From: an uncultured Prevotella sp.
GTDB taxonomy: Bacteria; Bacteroidota; Bacteroidia; Bacteroidales; Bacteroidaceae
DNA: 33,792 bases
Assembly: GCA_934217675.1 (NCBI GenBank)
Contig: CAKQCV010000024.1
Location: forward strand, 1 to 33,792
Direction of reading: 5' to 3'
Positions 31,888 to 33,792 of the stretch are shown piece by piece. The position numbers and the translations under genes were made by a program. Positions within the stretch are counted from its first letter, which is position 1. Each line of letters opens with the position of its first letter. The notes beneath the pieces were generated by a model, which worked only from the letters and a program-made list of their open reading frames with translations, made no database searches and was not told the origin of the DNA.

Positions 31888-33546
31888 TTAATGGTCGGAA
31901 TCTTTCAACGTGTTGTTTCGTGCTATGCGTTGGTAATCGGATGGTGTGAGTCCTGTTTCTTTCTTGAAAGCAGTAACGAGTGATGTCCTTGATTTATATC
32001 CCACACTCTGTGAGATAGCTTCAATCGTAAGCGTGCCATAGTTTTTTGTGTCAGAAAGACGGTTGCATGCTTCACGCACACGGTATTGGTTAAGCAAGTC
32101 GCGGAAAGTTTTGCCAAGACTGTCGTTGAGCACTGCCGACAAGGCTCTTGGTGATATGCCGACGAGCTCTGCAAGACGGTCAAGGGAGAAGTCTGGAGAG
32201 AATTTTTCCTGTGTTTCATCCATGATTGCAAGTATTTTCGTTTTCTGCGATATTGCATTTTGGGGTGCTGTATATGTAGTAGGTGCGGCATCTTTATCAG
32301 TATTGCTTTCTTCCTTTATTTCCTTTTCGCGTCTAAGTTTTTCTTCTTTTTCTTTTTTCAAGATATCTTGCTGCTTGGCATAAAGCTCTGTGTATTTTGC
32401 TTTGAGTCTGCTGTTTCTTCTTGTTGCCAAAAACAGGAAACATAATGCAGCAAAAAGCAGTATGCAAACAGCTCCAAGTCCCCATTCTCTCATTTCCTTT
32501 TTGTGGTTTGTTTCGGCAAGTATCAAGGCGGAGCGGTGTTTTTGTTCTGCCAAATCATTAAGGAACTTCATGTTCTCTACTGCAGAAAGTTTGTCAACGT
32601 TGTAGATGGAGTCACGCAGCACCAACATTTTGCCATAAGCCTCATTTGCTTTTGCTTTGTCGCCTTTTGTTGTGTATATCTTATGCAGCATGTTGTAGGC
32701 ATTTGCTTTAACATCGTTTCCCCAATATCCGTATGGAGCGTCAAGTATGATGTTGATATAGTGCAAAGCAGAATCAGGCATGTTGCGCTTCATGTATAAC
32801 GAAGCAATTAGTGTAAGAGCTTGTGCTTTCCATGCTTCTGGCGAAATGTTGTCGTCAATGTTGTTGACAGATTTTATCAAGAAAGAAGTTGCTTCAGCAG
32901 GCTTTCTGTTTATATAAGCCTTAATTGCCATATATCTTAGTTTTGAATATTCGTGCAGCTGTACACTTTTTTTTATGTTCAGTTTTGAGAAAGATTTTAT
33001 TATATCCAGATACTTGTCCGTGTGGCTGAAATTTTGGTCAAGGTCAGTGAGATTGCAGAATGTTGAGCATACAATATCCCACCGCTTGTTTTCGCGTGCC
33101 ATATTGAATGAAAGTTTGTACATGCGTATAGCTTCTTCCTTAAACTCAATAGAATTTTTCTGTTCACAGAATATAGAGTATAGGTTGGCTATATTCATGT
33201 ATACAATAGCCAGTGTTTTTGAATTTCCCACTTCTTCGCATATTGTTTTCGCTTTCATCAGCGCCTTGTATGCTTTGCGGCAGTCTATACCATGTTGCAG
33301 ATACACATACCCAAGATTGTTTGCTGCTTTACCGCAAAGTTCGCGTTGCTCAGTTGGCAAATCTTTGCGATAGTAGTCGGCAACTTTTTTGAAGCAGTAT
33401 ACGGCACTGTCTATTTTCTCTTCTTTTCCAATGAGATATTGCTTGCCTTTGTCTATCAGTCGCTGTGATTCCTCAATTGACAATGCTTGGCATCTTGCAG
33501 AAAATAATAGTGACAGAATGGTTATAAGTAGTATGTTTGTTTTCAT
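31888..33546 (-). CDS. TPR sensor with transmembrane segment and AraC-type DNA-binding domain
   Basis: The 552-residue protein starts with a signal peptide or membrane anchor (residues 1-22). An all-helical TPR-like region follows (about 25-335) that would be periplasmic. One transmembrane segment (about 356-375, LGAVCILLFAALCFLFLATR) and a charged coiled coil (378-412) come next. The C-terminal AraC-type helix-turn-helix (about 453-545: FSLDRLAELVGISPRALSAV, and LTIEAISQSVGYKSRTSLVT) would be cytosolic. This one-protein signalling layout is typical of Bacteroidales. It lies next to the cluster of T9SS-exported proteins and is transcribed in the same direction, so they are candidate targets, but this is inference. 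Confidence 0.9.
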   Translation of the reverse strand: MKTNILLITILSLLFSARCQALSIEESQRLIDKGKQYLIGKEEKIDSAVYCFKKVADYYRKDLPTEQRELCGKAANNLGYVYLQHGIDCRKAYKALMKAKTICEEVGNSKTLAIVYMNIANLYSIFCEQKNSIEFKEEAIRMYKLSFNMARENKRWDIVCSTFCNLTDLDQNFSHTDKYLDIIKSFSKLNIKKSVQLHEYSKLRYMAIKAYINRKPAEATSFLIKSVNNIDDNISPEAWKAQALTLIASLYMKRNMPDSALHYINIILDAPYGYWGNDVKANAYNMLHKIYTTKGDKAKANEAYGKMLVLRDSIYNVDKLSAVENMKFLNDLAEQKHRSALILAETNHKKEMREWGLGAVCILLFAALCFLFLATRRNSRLKAKYTELYAKQQDILKKEKEEKLRREKEIKEESNTDKDAAPTTYTAPQNAISQKTKILAIMDETQEKFSPDFSLDRLAELVGISPRALSAVLNDSLGKTFRDLLNQYRVREACNRLSDTKNYGTLTIEAISQSVGYKSRTSLVTAFKKETGLTPSDYQRIARNNTLKDSDH

Positions 33547-33579
33547 ATAGCCTTTGGTAAAAAATGTTTGGTGTCATTA

Positions 33580-33587
33580 CAAAGGTA
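33580..33587 (-). promoter_or_regulatory. -7 element of the TPR/AraC regulator
   Basis: The minus strand reads TACCTTTG, a perfect TAnnTTTG match. The start would be near 33573, giving a leader of about 27 nt. A -33 TTG is not well placed. Confidence 0.6.
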
Positions 33588-33667
33588 ATAATAATATGTA
33601 AGAAACACCGTTTTTTGAAGGAAAATATGGGAAATGAGGTTTTTTTTTATATTTTTCTTCGTTTTTC

Positions 33668-33698
33668 TTTGGAGATTAAATTTTTTGTCGTACCTTTG
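33668..33698 (+). promoter_or_regulatory. Promoter of the tRNA gene
   Basis: TTTG (33668-33671) and TACCTTTG (33691-33698) are 19 bp apart, and CA follows. Transcription would start about 15 nt before the tRNA. The promoter is divergent from that of the TPR/AraC regulator. Confidence 0.8.
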
Positions 33699-33718
33699 CA
33701 CTCGCAAAAAAGAAATAT

Positions 33719-33792
33719 GGCGGGATAGCTCAGCTGGTTAGAGCGCATGATTCATAATCATGAGGTCCCCAGTTCAATCCTGGGTCCCGCTA
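33719..33792 (+). tRNA. tRNA with CAU anticodon, probably elongator tRNA-Met
   Basis: The full cloverleaf can be drawn: acceptor 33719-33725 with 33785-33791 (first pair G-T), D stem 33728-33731 with 33741-33744, anticodon stem 33746-33750 with 33758-33762, loop TTCATAA with CAT at 33753-33755, T stem 33768-33772 with 33780-33784, and discriminator A at 33792. A CCA end is not seen because the window stops there. The paired acceptor end argues against initiator tRNA, which has a mismatched 1:72 pair. A CAU anticodon can also belong to tRNA-Ile modified by TilS; I favour Met but cannot exclude Ile2. Confidence 0.95.

Overview
The window looks like chromosomal DNA of a gut- or oral-type member of the Bacteroidales, most likely a Prevotella-like genus. 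The evidence is a SusC/SusD pair, many close matches to the Bacteroidetes promoter (-33 TTTG, -7 TAnnTTTG, about 20 bp apart), start codons without Shine-Dalgarno sequences, secreted proteins with type IX secretion (T9SS) C-terminal tails, and hybrid membrane/AraC and TPR/AraC regulators. I assigned species and families by reading only; no database search was run.

Layout. (1) 1-410: the first 22 codons of rplM (ribosomal protein L13) on the minus strand, with a strong promoter and a structured leader of about 245 nt. (2) 411-5977: a susC-susD pair on the minus strand. (3) 6190-12971: a histidine-degradation operon reading ftcD, hutU, hutH, hutI. It converts histidine to urocanate, imidazolone propionate and formiminoglutamate, and the fused FtcD passes the formimino group to tetrahydrofolate. 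A terminator-like hairpin lies between hutH and hutI. A membrane-bound AraC-type regulator (12980-14077) faces the operon and is a candidate controller.

(4) 14078-22087: a surface-polysaccharide cluster. A leader with an internal terminator precedes two GT4-type glycosyltransferases and an uncharacterised transferase-like protein on the plus strand. A Wzx-type flippase follows on the minus strand. A divergent plus-strand operon then encodes a LicD-type phosphotransferase, an IspD/TarI-type cytidylyltransferase and an extended SDR, which together look like a module that makes a CDP-activated alcohol and attaches its phosphate to a glycan. A perfect 11-bp hairpin ends that operon.

(5) 22151-24606, minus strand: an ECF sigma factor, a single-pass membrane protein (possible anti-sigma factor) and a small secreted helical protein, with two further small genes upstream (a secreted protein and a START-like protein). 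(6) 24971-30916, minus strand: three large secreted proteins, each with a T9SS-type tail; one is an M6-family metalloprotease. (7) 30917-31887: a long gene-free stretch holding a 114-nt near-perfect palindrome built from GGCGCAAGT-type repeats. (8) 31888-33792: a TPR/AraC-type regulator and a CAU-anticodon tRNA (probably elongator tRNA-Met) that ends exactly at the window edge.

The most distinctive non-coding features are the rplM leader, the attenuator-like hairpins before the polysaccharide genes and inside the hut operon, two separate direct duplications overlapping promoters (before licD and before the START-like gene), and the 114-nt palindrome.
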